This document shows, one piece after another, positions 1-6,915 of a stretch of DNA of 64,000 nucleotides. The position numbers and the translations under genes are program-made. The stretch comes from Streptomyces sp. NBC_01669 (GTDB lineage: Bacteria > Actinomycetota > Actinomycetes > Streptomycetales > Streptomycetaceae): positions 4,898,001-4,962,000 of the forward strand of contig NZ_JAPEQG010000001.1 in NCBI RefSeq assembly GCF_026339735.1. The letters are read 5' to 3'. Within the stretch, counting starts at the first letter, position 1, and each line of letters opens with the position of its first letter. The notes beneath the pieces are model-generated. The model was given only the letters and a program-made list of their open reading frames with translations, did not search any database and was not told the origin of the DNA.

Positions 1-1
1 G

Positions 2-568
2 ACGGAGATCGCGGCCCGCGACGGCCGGGTGATCATGTTCCTGGACACCAAGCATGCCGTGGACAAGCTCACCGACCACCTCCTGAACAGCGGCGTACGG
101 GCCGCAGCCCTGCACGGCGGCAAGTCGCAGCCGCAGCGCACCCGCACCCTCAGCCGGTTCAAGACCGGACATGTCACGGTGCTGGTCGCCACGAACGTGG
201 CGGCGCGCGGCATCCACGTCGACAACCTCGACCTCGTCGTCAACGTCGACCCGCCGAGCGACCACAAGGACTACCTGCACCGCGGCGGCCGCACCGCCCG
301 CGCCGGTGAGTCCGGCTCCGTCGTCACGCTGGTGCTGCCGGGCCAGCGCCGCGAGATGACGCGTCTGATGGCCGACGCCGGCATCATCCCGAAGATCGCC
401 CAGGTCCGCTCCGGCGAGGCCGAGCTGAGCCGGATCACCGGCGCGCAGGCGCCCTCGGGTGTGCCCGTCACCATCACGGCGCCGGCGACGGAGCGTCCCA
501 GGAGCGGCGGTTCGTCGTCCCGCGGCCGCCGCAACCGCCGCCCGGCACCGGCGCGCCGCACCACCTGA
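2..568 (+). CDS. DEAD/DEAH-box RNA helicase, C-terminal part (5' end outside window)
   Basis: The reading frame is open from the first bases, so only the last 188 residues are visible. They contain most of the second RecA-like (helicase C) domain: a FLDTKHAVDKL stretch, motif V (VAARGIHVDNLDLV) and the motif VI arginine-rich finger (HRGGRTARAGESG). The final 35 residues or so are a basic, Ser/Gly/Arg-rich low-complexity tail (SSSRGRRNRRPAPARR), common in actinobacterial cold-shock and ribosome-associated helicases and probably used for RNA contacts. The expected role is ATP-dependent unwinding of structured RNA in the cytoplasm. A strong hairpin follows the stop codon. The ATPase half (Q motif, Walker A, DEAD) is not visible, so the subfamily cannot be named. 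Confidence 0.93.
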   Translation, partial: TEIAARDGRVIMFLDTKHAVDKLTDHLLNSGVRAAALHGGKSQPQRTRTLSRFKTGHVTVLVATNVAARGIHVDNLDLVVNVDPPSDHKDYLHRGGRTARAGESGSVVTLVLPGQRREMTRLMADAGIIPKIAQVRSGEAELSRITGAQAPSGVPVTITAPATERPRSGGSSSRGRRNRRPAPARRTT

Positions 569-693
569 CCGGAGACGGGCGGGCCGGGTCGAAGGAATCA
601 CGAAGTCCCTCACCCGCAGCGCTCGTTCGACGATCCGCGTGTCGCCGGTCCCGTCGTGCATCGGCGGATCGCGCCGACCGCCCGTACGCGTAT

Positions 694-735
694 CCGCCGA
701 GCGGCCACGGCAGTCCTGCCGTGGCCGCTCGGCGG
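694..735. terminator. Perfect 19-bp hairpin between convergent genes
   Basis: CCGCCGAGCGGCCACGGCA at 694-712 pairs without mismatch with 717-735 around the loop GTCC. It lies between the helicase gene (+) and crcB (-), so it probably terminates both. There is no U tract, as is usual for Streptomyces terminators. Confidence 0.8.
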
Positions 736-799
736 TGCGGGTGGCGGAGTCGCGGGTGACGCCACACCCGTTGACGTACGCGGGAAGAGTGAGGGGGTG

Positions 800-1174
800 T
801 CACTGCCAGAGTGCCTCCGCGACCGCGACCCCGGCGAACACCGCACCCAGCGCCGCCACCACGCTCGCCACGACATTGGTCGCCGCGTAGAACTTCGCCC
901 CGTCCTCGGCCAGCCGCAGCGTCTCGTAACCGAACGTCGAATACGTCGTCAGCGCCCCGCACAGCCCCGTACCGACGAACAGCTGCACCTGCGACGAGGC
1001 GGCACCGGCCGCCACCGCGCCGGTCAGCAGCCCCAGCAGCAGGGATCCCGCCACGTTCACCACGAACGTCCCCCACGGGAAGACCGTGTCGTGCCGGACC
1101 TGGACCGCACGGTCGGTCAGATAGCGGAGCGGGGCGCCGATCGCAGCGCCGACGATCACGAGCAGCCAGGGCAC
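800..1174 (-). CDS. crcB: CrcB/Fluc fluoride ion channel (first copy)
   Basis: This 124-residue protein has four predicted membrane helices. It carries the Fluc signatures WGTFVVNVAGSLLLG (the conserved Asn of the pore) and GLCGALTTYSTFGYE (the Thr/Ser-Phe track), and its length is normal for the family. Fluc proteins export fluoride as dual-topology homodimers or as heterodimers of two paralogues. It is the last gene of a three-gene operon: its ATG lies inside the 3' end of the DUF190 gene (19-bp overlap), and a second crcB is upstream. Two different crcB genes in one operon suggest an obligate heterodimer with each subunit in a fixed orientation. No fluoride riboswitch was recognised upstream of the operon. 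Confidence 0.93.
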   Translation of the reverse strand: MPWLLVIVGAAIGAPLRYLTDRAVQVRHDTVFPWGTFVVNVAGSLLLGLLTGAVAAGAASSQVQLFVGTGLCGALTTYSTFGYETLRLAEDGAKFYAATNVVASVVAALGAVFAGVAVAEALWQ

Positions 1175-1536
1175 CGGCCCTCCTCCCGTCCGCCGCGGCG
1201 GACGATCTCGCAGGCGTCGAGGACGACGACGCCGTCCCCGGTCAGTTCGTCGATGAGCGGCAGGAACGCGCGGATCCGGTCCTCGGTGTCCACGATCACG
1301 ACCGCCACCGGCAGGTCCTCGCTCAGCGACAGCAGTCGCTGGGTGTGGATCCGTGACGAGGCGCCGAACCCCTCGATGCCACGGAACGCACTCGCACCCG
1401 CCAGCCCGGCACGGTGCGCCCGGTGCACGATCTCCGCATAGACGGGGCGGTGGTGCCAGACGTCGGACTCCCCGACCAGGATCGTCAGCCGCAGCCCCTG
1501 CTCGGCCGCCCCGGCCGGCTCCGTCTCCCTCGTCAT
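1156..1536 (-). CDS. DUF190 family protein (PII-like fold)
   Basis: The start ATG at 1536 overlaps the stop of the upstream crcB (ATGA), which decides the start and gives 126 residues. The core (LRLTILVGESDVWHHRPVYA, then RAGLAGASAFRGIEGFG and a VAVVIVDTEDRI strand) is the DUF190 signature, a small trimeric PII-like fold. Such proteins often sit beside crcB and are presumed soluble modulators of the fluoride channel, perhaps through a small ligand; the biochemical role is not established. The gene is embedded between two crcB genes and translationally coupled on both sides, so the three products are probably made in fixed ratio. Confidence 0.88.
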   Translation of the reverse strand: MTRETEPAGAAEQGLRLTILVGESDVWHHRPVYAEIVHRAHRAGLAGASAFRGIEGFGASSRIHTQRLLSLSEDLPVAVVIVDTEDRIRAFLPLIDELTGDGVVVLDACEIVRRGGREEGRCPGCS

Positions 1537-2027
1537 GGCTGCCTCCACGCCAGCACGCGGCGGGTCACCCACACCGCACTCCACACCGCGGCGAGGGCCG
1601 CCAGCAGCGTCAGCCCGAGATACGCGATGCCGGTACGGGCCCGGCCGCTGTCCACCAGCCGTTCGATGTCCGCGGCGTACGTGGAGAACGTGGTGAACCC
1701 GCCCAGCACCCCCGTACCGAAGAACGGGCGCACCAGCCGGTGTGCCGCCCATACGTCGCTGATCAGGACCATGAACACGCCGATCACCGCGCACCCGAGG
1801 ACGTTCACGACCAGCGTCGTCCAGGGGAAGCCGCCCGGCGGGGTGACCCAGATCAGCGACGCCCCGTATCGGGCGGTCGCTCCGGCGGCGCCGCCGAGGG
1901 CGATGACGCCGAGGACGGGCCCCTGCCCCTTCGACCGCCGGGTGCGCTGCCCGGGTACGGGCGCGACGCGCCCGTTGCGGTCGGAACCCTCCGTCACGGG
2001 TGTCGCTCGGGGCTGCTGGGCTCCCAT
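1533..2027 (-). CDS. crcB: CrcB/Fluc fluoride ion channel (second copy, N-terminal extension)
   Basis: This 164-residue Fluc subunit starts at ATG 2027. The channel core shows PWTTLVVNVLGCAVIG and GTGVLGGFTTFSTYAAD, matching the conserved pore motifs. It is about 40 residues longer than the neighbouring copy because of a Pro/Arg/Gly-rich cytoplasmic N-terminus (GQRTRRSKGQGPVLG) before the first helix. Translation could start further downstream, but no better start is visible. The two copies differ widely, which argues for a heterodimer rather than a recent duplication. It is the first gene of the operon, so the promoter should lie between it and the mannosyltransferase gene that ends at 2208. 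Confidence 0.92.
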   Translation of the reverse strand: MGAQQPRATPVTEGSDRNGRVAPVPGQRTRRSKGQGPVLGVIALGGAAGATARYGASLIWVTPPGGFPWTTLVVNVLGCAVIGVFMVLISDVWAAHRLVRPFFGTGVLGGFTTFSTYAADIERLVDSGRARTGIAYLGLTLLAALAAVWSAVWVTRRVLAWRQP

Positions 2028-2207
2028 GGGCACATGTCTCCTACCTGCTGGGTGCCCGGACACGAGCACGTTCCACCGCAAGTAGGGACCGTTGGCGGCA
2101 TTGCTGCCGCGGTTCGGGTACGGCGGGCCCCACCGCCGCGCAGCAACCGTCACCAGTCCCTGCTCGCACCAGACTATCGCCCGGCCGAACGCTTCGCCCG
2201 CGGCGGG

Positions 2208-3866
2208 TCAGCAGCTGCCGGGCCGCGCATACAGCGTGACCTGACCCCCCTTGTCCTGCACCCGGCGGCATACGACGAACTCCGTCCGCAGCACGTCCCG
2301 CTTGACCGCCTCCTCCGGCAGCGCGTCCTCCGGCTGCCCCGGTGGATCGCTGAGCGCCACGACCCGGTCGAAGCCGCGCAGGCGAGCCCGGATCCGGCCG
2401 GCCGAATCCTCGGTGCCCTCGAGGGTGTTGTCGGCGCCGGGGCTCCGCAGAAGTGCCAGATCGCTCAGGCCCCGGAAGTCGTCCGGGTAGGAGAGGGCCC
2501 ATTCCCTTCGCCGGGACGGCATGAAGAGCACGCCGGCGCCGTCCGGCGCCAGGGCCCGTGCATGGGCGGCGAGGGCGGTGACGTTGTCCTTGCGGCTGTC
2601 GGGGGTGCGCATCTGAAGCGTCACGGGGAGGAGGGCGACGGCCACGCCGGCGGCCGCGATGCCGAACACCACGGCACGCGGCCGGGGCGCGGCCAGCCGG
2701 GGGGTCCGTCCGGCTGCGGCCCACAGCCGGTCCACGGCGAATCCGATGAGCAGGCCCAGGGCGAGCTGGGAGTAGAGGACGTAGCGGTCCACGTACATGG
2801 GCTCGTGGAGGGACGCGAGGAGCAGCGCGGCCGTGGGCAGGATCAGCAACGGGAGGGCCAGCCGCACCAGTCGGACAGCGCGCGGCCGGCCTGCCGCGCC
2901 CGCCTGCCGCGTCCCGTACACCGCGCAGAGCAGACCGAGGAGGGTGACGGCCGCGATCACGAGCCACTCCTCGGGATGCGGCCACCCGATCCAGGACACC
3001 TGTCCCGACTGCCTCAGGGAGAACAGGGTCAGTGGAGCCACCGCGGTCACGGGAAGCACGGCCGCCACCGCCCAGGACCGCAGCACCCGGCGGGGCGGAC
3101 GCCAGAGATACAGCGTCAGGCCGTGCGCCACCAGGGCCAGGATCGCGAACTCGTGGAGCCATCCGGCGAGGGCGAGAGTGACCCCGTACGCACTCAGGCG
3201 CCGACGCGAGGGATTGTCGACGGCGCCGACGAGCAGCCAGGTGGCGAGGGCGACCAGCGCACACACCATGGCGTACGAGCGGCCCTCCTGCGCATACATC
3301 TGGACGACGGGGATCAGGGCGAAGGAGAGACCGGCGAGAAGTCCGGCACGCGGGCCCGCCAGACGGGTCCCGGTCGACGTCACGAGCAGGGTGGCCACGG
3401 ACGTCGCGACCACCGAGGGCAGCCGGAGCAGCAGCAGCCCGTTGCCGCCCAGGGCGAACAGCCCATGCATGAAGAAGTAGTAGAGGCCGTGCACGGCGTC
3501 GGCGGTGCCGAGCAGGTGCCAGATCTCGGAGAGGCTCCGGTGCGAGACCTGGTACGTCACCGACTCGTCGCGCCACATGGTGTTCTCGCGACGAATCCCC
3601 CAGAGACCCATCGCCAGTGCCAGCAGCGCGGGCCATAACCCGTAGCGGTATGAAATGCGTTGTCCGGCGCCGCCTTCCGGATCCGGTGCGGAACGGTCCC
3701 CGGGATCTGCCGCCGCGCTCAAAGTGACCGGACTCTGCGGATGGTTGATGGCGCGACTCCGATTCGGTGACGGAAGAGGTCCATAGAGCTCCGGGGCTCC
3801 GCTCGTCAGCGTACCCAAGGTGCCGCGAAGGAGGGAGGGAAATCCGGAGAATTCTGTTTCGCGCAT
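2208..3866 (-). CDS. GT39/ArnT-like polyprenyl-phosphate-sugar mannosyltransferase, membrane protein
   Basis: This 552-residue polytopic protein has roughly ten to eleven membrane helices after a soluble N-terminus of about 70 residues. The first extracellular loop carries TMWRDESVTYQ; its Asp-Glu pair is the catalytic-base motif of PMT/ArnT-type GT-C glycosyltransferases, followed by a conserved HGLYYFFMHGLF helix. A soluble C-terminal domain begins near residue 420. The expected role is transfer of a sugar, probably mannose, from a polyprenyl phosphate donor to a protein or glycan on the outer face of the membrane. The divergent gene encodes a polyprenyl-phosphate-mannose synthase, the enzyme that would make the donor. 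The substrate cannot be read from the sequence. Confidence 0.82.
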   Translation of the reverse strand: MRETEFSGFPSLLRGTLGTLTSGAPELYGPLPSPNRSRAINHPQSPVTLSAAADPGDRSAPDPEGGAGQRISYRYGLWPALLALAMGLWGIRRENTMWRDESVTYQVSHRSLSEIWHLLGTADAVHGLYYFFMHGLFALGGNGLLLLRLPSVVATSVATLLVTSTGTRLAGPRAGLLAGLSFALIPVVQMYAQEGRSYAMVCALVALATWLLVGAVDNPSRRRLSAYGVTLALAGWLHEFAILALVAHGLTLYLWRPPRRVLRSWAVAAVLPVTAVAPLTLFSLRQSGQVSWIGWPHPEEWLVIAAVTLLGLLCAVYGTRQAGAAGRPRAVRLVRLALPLLILPTAALLLASLHEPMYVDRYVLYSQLALGLLIGFAVDRLWAAAGRTPRLAAPRPRAVVFGIAAAGVAVALLPVTLQMRTPDSRKDNVTALAAHARALAPDGAGVLFMPSRRREWALSYPDDFRGLSDLALLRSPGADNTLEGTEDSAGRIRARLRGFDRVVALSDPPGQPEDALPEEAVKRDVLRTEFVVCRRVQDKGGQVTLYARPGSC

Positions 3867-3910
3867 TTAGGGGCACGGGGTGGGTGCTAGGCTCGCGCGG
3901 ATCGGGCGCG

Positions 3911-3970
3911 GAACACCGGAGAACCCCCGAGAACGTCTGAGAACGTCTGGGAACCCCCGAGAACACGAGA
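3911..3970. repeat. Six tandem 10-bp repeats between divergent promoters
   Basis: Six consecutive decamers begin at 3911, 3921, 3931, 3941, 3951 and 3961. All start with GAAC and most fit GAACnnCYGR. They lie between the mannosyltransferase start (3866, -) and the GT2 start (3983, +). A period close to one helical turn puts every GAAC on the same DNA face, which suits cooperative binding of a regulator controlling both genes. A polymerase-slippage repeat with no function is the alternative. Confidence 0.75.
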
Positions 3971-3982
3971 GAGCGCAAGGGA

Positions 3983-4723
3983 ATGGCCGTGGAGAAGACC
4001 TCCCCGAGGATTGTGGTGGTCGTCCCCACCTACAACGAACGGACGAATCTGCCGATCCTCGTCGATCTGCTCATGGATCTGCACCTGCCGAACCTGCACA
4101 TTCTGGTGGTGGACGACAATTCGCCCGACGGTACGGGGGATGTTGCGGACCGGCTCGCGGCCGAGACCTCGGGCCTGGTCGGGGTATTGCACCGCACCGA
4201 AAAGAACGGGCTCGGGCGCGCCTACGTGGCCGGGATGACGCGTGCGCTCGCAGAGAAAGCGGAAGTTGTCATTCAGATGGATGCGGACCTCTCCCATCCG
4301 GCGTCGGTGGTTCCGGTCATGGTCGAGAAACTGTTCGCCGAGAATGCCGCTGTCGTCATTGGGTCCCGCTATGTGGAAGGCGGTTCGCTCGCCACCGAGT
4401 GGCCATGGCACCGCAAGGCGCTCTCCGCCTGGGCCAATTTCTATGTCAATGCGATTCTGCGGCTGCACGTGAAGGACGCCACCGCCGGGTTCAAGGCATG
4501 GCGGGCGGACACCCTGAAATCGATCGATCTGCCGACCGTCCGCAGCAATGGATATTCCTTTCAGGTGGAGATGAACTACCGCACGGTCAGGCGCGGATTG
4601 CGGATGGTCGAGGTCCCGATCCGGTTCGAGGAGCGGGTGAACGGCGAGTCGAAGCTCGGGCTGCGCGTGCAGATCGAGTCGGCGGTGGCGCCGTGGAAGC
4701 TGCGGTTCGGCAAGCAGGGCTGA
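3983..4723 (+). CDS. Polyprenyl-phosphate-mannose synthase (GT2, DPM1-like)
   Basis: This 246-residue single-domain GT-A glycosyltransferase has no C-terminal membrane anchor. It shows VVVPTYNERTNLPILV at the N-terminus, VVDDNSPDGTGDVAD (nucleotide binding), the DXD motif in VIQMDADLSHP, and the DPM1-type GSRYVEGG and KDATAGFKAWR segments. It should transfer mannose from GDP-mannose to polyprenyl phosphate on the cytoplasmic membrane face. In actinobacteria this donor feeds protein O-mannosylation and lipoglycan synthesis. The divergent neighbour is a GT39-like transferase that could use the product. The ATG at 3983 follows the purine-rich AAGGGA. The leader contains the decamer repeat array. 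Confidence 0.92.
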   Translation: MAVEKTSPRIVVVVPTYNERTNLPILVDLLMDLHLPNLHILVVDDNSPDGTGDVADRLAAETSGLVGVLHRTEKNGLGRAYVAGMTRALAEKAEVVIQMDADLSHPASVVPVMVEKLFAENAAVVIGSRYVEGGSLATEWPWHRKALSAWANFYVNAILRLHVKDATAGFKAWRADTLKSIDLPTVRSNGYSFQVEMNYRTVRRGLRMVEVPIRFEERVNGESKLGLRVQIESAVAPWKLRFGKQG

Positions 4724-4765
4724 GCAACTGCGGCAGTGCCCCGGGTCCGGTCCGTCTGACCCCCG

Positions 4766-5404
4766 TTAATCCTTCAACAGGGCGAGAACTTCCTCGTCGG
4801 GCGTCTGGGAGAAGTCCCGGTACCACTCGCCGACGGCCGAGAAGAGCGCAGGCGTGGAGAGACAGACCACCTCGTCCACCTGCATACGCAGCCAGGCGAC
4901 CGTGTCCGCGGGCGCCACCGGGATCGCCAGCACCACCCGGGCCGCGCCCTGCGCCCGTACGACCTCGCAGGCGGCCGAGGCCGTGGCGCCGGTCGCCACC
5001 CCGTCGTCGACCACGATCGCGGTACGGCCGGCCAGCTCCAACCGTGGCCGGTCGCCCCGGAACTGCCGTGCCTGCCGGGTGAGCTCCGCCTTCTCGGCCC
5101 GCTCCACGGACGCGATGTCCCCGCGGCTGATCCCTCCGCGGCGTACGACGTCGTCATTGATCACCCGCACCCCGCCCTCCCCGATGGCACCGAAGGCCAG
5201 CTCACGGTGGTACGGAACACCGAGCTTGCGGACCACGATCACATCGAGAGGTGCGCCGAGCGCCGTCGCCACCGCCGCGGCGACCGGCACCCCGCCCCGG
5301 GGCAGCCCCAGAACGACGGGGCTCTCCCCCGCTTCCTCCCCCTGCAGATGCCGGAGCGCTTCGGCGAGCTGCTTGCCCGCATCCGTGCGATCGGTGAACA
5401 ACAC
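4766..5404 (-). CDS. Phosphoribosyltransferase family protein
   Basis: The 212-residue protein has a type I PRTase fold with the PRPP-binding loop TAIVVDDGVATGATASAA (hydrophobic stretch, two Asp, then Thr-Gly-Ala-Thr). The N-terminal half carries GLPRGGVPVAAAVATALG and a DVIVVRKLGVP strand typical of PRTases annotated only as family members; the specific base-binding hood of purine salvage enzymes is not recognisable. In Streptomyces such genes are often near stress or dormancy genes. It is divergent from the HAD phosphatase gene 100 bp away, so the two may share a regulatory region. The substrate is unknown. Confidence 0.87.
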   Translation of the reverse strand: MLFTDRTDAGKQLAEALRHLQGEEAGESPVVLGLPRGGVPVAAAVATALGAPLDVIVVRKLGVPYHRELAFGAIGEGGVRVINDDVVRRGGISRGDIASVERAEKAELTRQARQFRGDRPRLELAGRTAIVVDDGVATGATASAACEVVRAQGAARVVLAIPVAPADTVAWLRMQVDEVVCLSTPALFSAVGEWYRDFSQTPDEEVLALLKD

Positions 5405-5503
5405 GGTGGTTCACCTCCGACCCAGGGGAGACAGAGGCACGTACGCACCTACTTCGAAGCAACCCCATTTGCGGCATCTGCGCAAGTCGGCGACGGTCGA
5501 TCC

Positions 5504-6289
5504 ATGGAACGGATCGGAGCGGTACTGATCGACATCGACGGCGTGCTCACCGTCGACTGGGAGCCGCTGCCCGGCGCGGTGGCGGCCCTGGAGCGGCTGC
5601 GTACCGCCGGACTCCCGTTTGCCCTGGTCACCAATACCACCTCACGCACCCGCGCCCGGATCGCCACGAAGCTGGCCGCGGCGGGCTTCCCCGTCGGCGA
5701 GGACGACATCCTCACCGCGCCCGCCGTCACCGCCGCGTACCTGCGCGCCCACTGCCCGGGTGCCCGGTGCGCACTGCTCAACAGCGGCGACGTGAGCGAG
5801 GACCTGACGGGCGTGACCCTCGTCGACGTGGGGGAGAGCGCCCCCGCGGACGTGGTCGTCCTGGGAGGCGCGGGCGACGCGTTCGACTACGCGTCGCTCA
5901 ACGCGGCGTTCCGCCACCTCCAGCACGGCGCCCGGCTGATCGCCATGCACCGCAACCTGTACTGGCGTACGGCGGAAGGTCTCGCCCTCGACACCGGGGC
6001 CTTCCTCCCGGGGCTGGAACGGGCCGCCCGGATCGAGGCGGACATCACCGGCAAACCCGCCGAGGCGTTCTACGCCACCGCCCTGGCCCACCTCGGCGCC
6101 ACCGCGTCCGCCGCGCTGATGGTGGGCGACGACATCGAGACCGACGTACTCGCGGCCCAGCGATGCGGCATCACGGGCGTCCTCGTCAGAACAGGCAAAT
6201 ACCTGCCCGAGACACACCGCTCCGCCAGTGGTACCCCGGACCACGTCCTCGACTCCATCGCCGACCTCCCGGCCCTCCTGGACCGATGA
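5504..6289 (+). CDS. HAD-IIA family sugar-phosphate/nucleotide phosphatase
   Basis: The start ATG at 5504 gives a 261-residue protein beginning directly with motif I (VLIDIDGVLTVD; both Asp present). Motif II is in LVTNTTSRTRA. A type IIA cap domain occupies roughly residues 80-190. Motif IV is in ALMVGDDIETDVLAAQRCG. The layout matches the NagD/PGP-like and TIGR01458 (LHPP-like) group, which hydrolyses small phosphate esters such as p-nitrophenyl phosphate, phosphoglycolate or nucleotides; the substrate cannot be assigned. The 3' end overlaps the convergent DUF6221 gene by 104 bp, an unusually long overlap that probably results from an extended C-terminus in that neighbour. Confidence 0.9.
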   Translation: MERIGAVLIDIDGVLTVDWEPLPGAVAALERLRTAGLPFALVTNTTSRTRARIATKLAAAGFPVGEDDILTAPAVTAAYLRAHCPGARCALLNSGDVSEDLTGVTLVDVGESAPADVVVLGGAGDAFDYASLNAAFRHLQHGARLIAMHRNLYWRTAEGLALDTGAFLPGLERAARIEADITGKPAEAFYATALAHLGATASAALMVGDDIETDVLAAQRCGITGVLVRTGKYLPETHRSASGTPDHVLDSIADLPALLDR

Positions 6290-6746
6290 GCCCCGTGGCA
6301 GCCCGCAGTCGCTGCCGCGCATGCGATGCGGGCTGCCACTCCCGCCGGTGGTCGGCGTGGTGGGCGTAGGGCAGCGCCAGGTCCAGCAGGTCGTCACAGG
6401 GCCAGAGCTCGCCGTCGTACTGACAGTCGTCCCGGTCGTCCCACGGCAGCTCGGGATCGCCGCCGGCAGGACTGAACGCATTGCGGGCGAGGACGCTCCG
6501 CTTGGCTTCGATCTCCCGCAGGACGCGGGCCGGGTCGTGCACGGCGATGTGCCGGGCGATGACGGGCGGGCACCCGGAGAGATCCATCTGGCAGAAGTCG
6601 ACGGTGCCGCCGAGCGCGGTCCACTCGCCGCAGCCGTCACCACCGCAGCGGCGGGCCAGGTCCGCCTCCTCGTCGAGGCGGACGCGCAGGAACTCCACCG
6701 GATCGTTGGTCCTGCACCCATCATCTCGCCGTGACGGTACGGACAC
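6186..6746 (-). CDS. DUF6221 family protein
   Basis: The 186-residue protein has the pattern of the Streptomyces DUF6221 family: an N-terminal DPVEFLRVRLDEEADLAR helix, VIARHIAVHDPARVLREIEA in the middle, and LLDLALPYAHHADHRREWQ at the end. These small cytoplasmic proteins have no known function. Family members usually stop soon after the YxxHxxYRxEW segment. Here the frame runs about 45 residues further into the HAD gene on the other strand, with a Gly/Arg-rich tail (IGPGGPGGRRWSRGRGPGY). Loss of the original stop is therefore likely. A Cys pair in the N-terminal part (RCGGDGCGEW) is an odd feature. Confidence 0.75.
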   Translation of the reverse strand: MSVPSRRDDGCRTNDPVEFLRVRLDEEADLARRCGGDGCGEWTALGGTVDFCQMDLSGCPPVIARHIAVHDPARVLREIEAKRSVLARNAFSPAGGDPELPWDDRDDCQYDGELWPCDDLLDLALPYAHHADHRREWQPASHARQRLRAATGLIGPGGPGGRRWSRGRGPGYHWRSGVSRAGICLF

Positions 6747-6915
6747 GCTCCGTGCCGCGACCGTCCGGACATACCCACTCCACCGCCTCCCGCCACCGTC
6801 CGAGGGATGTGCCCGCCGCGCCGCGCCTCTCCACCCGCCTGCGCCGCCCGCGAGTCATAACCTCAAAACGCCCCTTTCCCGGTCCCCGTGCACCACACAC
6901 ACCGGTGGAGTCCGC

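Noticed and set aside
2028..2207. Fluoride riboswitch before the crcB operon
   Set aside because: No pseudoknot pattern or conserved core matching the crcB motif could be placed.
1353..3638. 761-codon plus-strand open frame
   Set aside because: It runs antisense to the DUF190, crcB and mannosyltransferase genes and shows only composition-driven GC-rich codons without any domain.
2041..4029. Long minus-strand open frame over the mannosyltransferase gene
   Set aside because: It is an out-of-frame shadow of the GT39-like gene; its translation is low-complexity Arg/Pro/Ala and the true frame has clear membrane helices and motifs.
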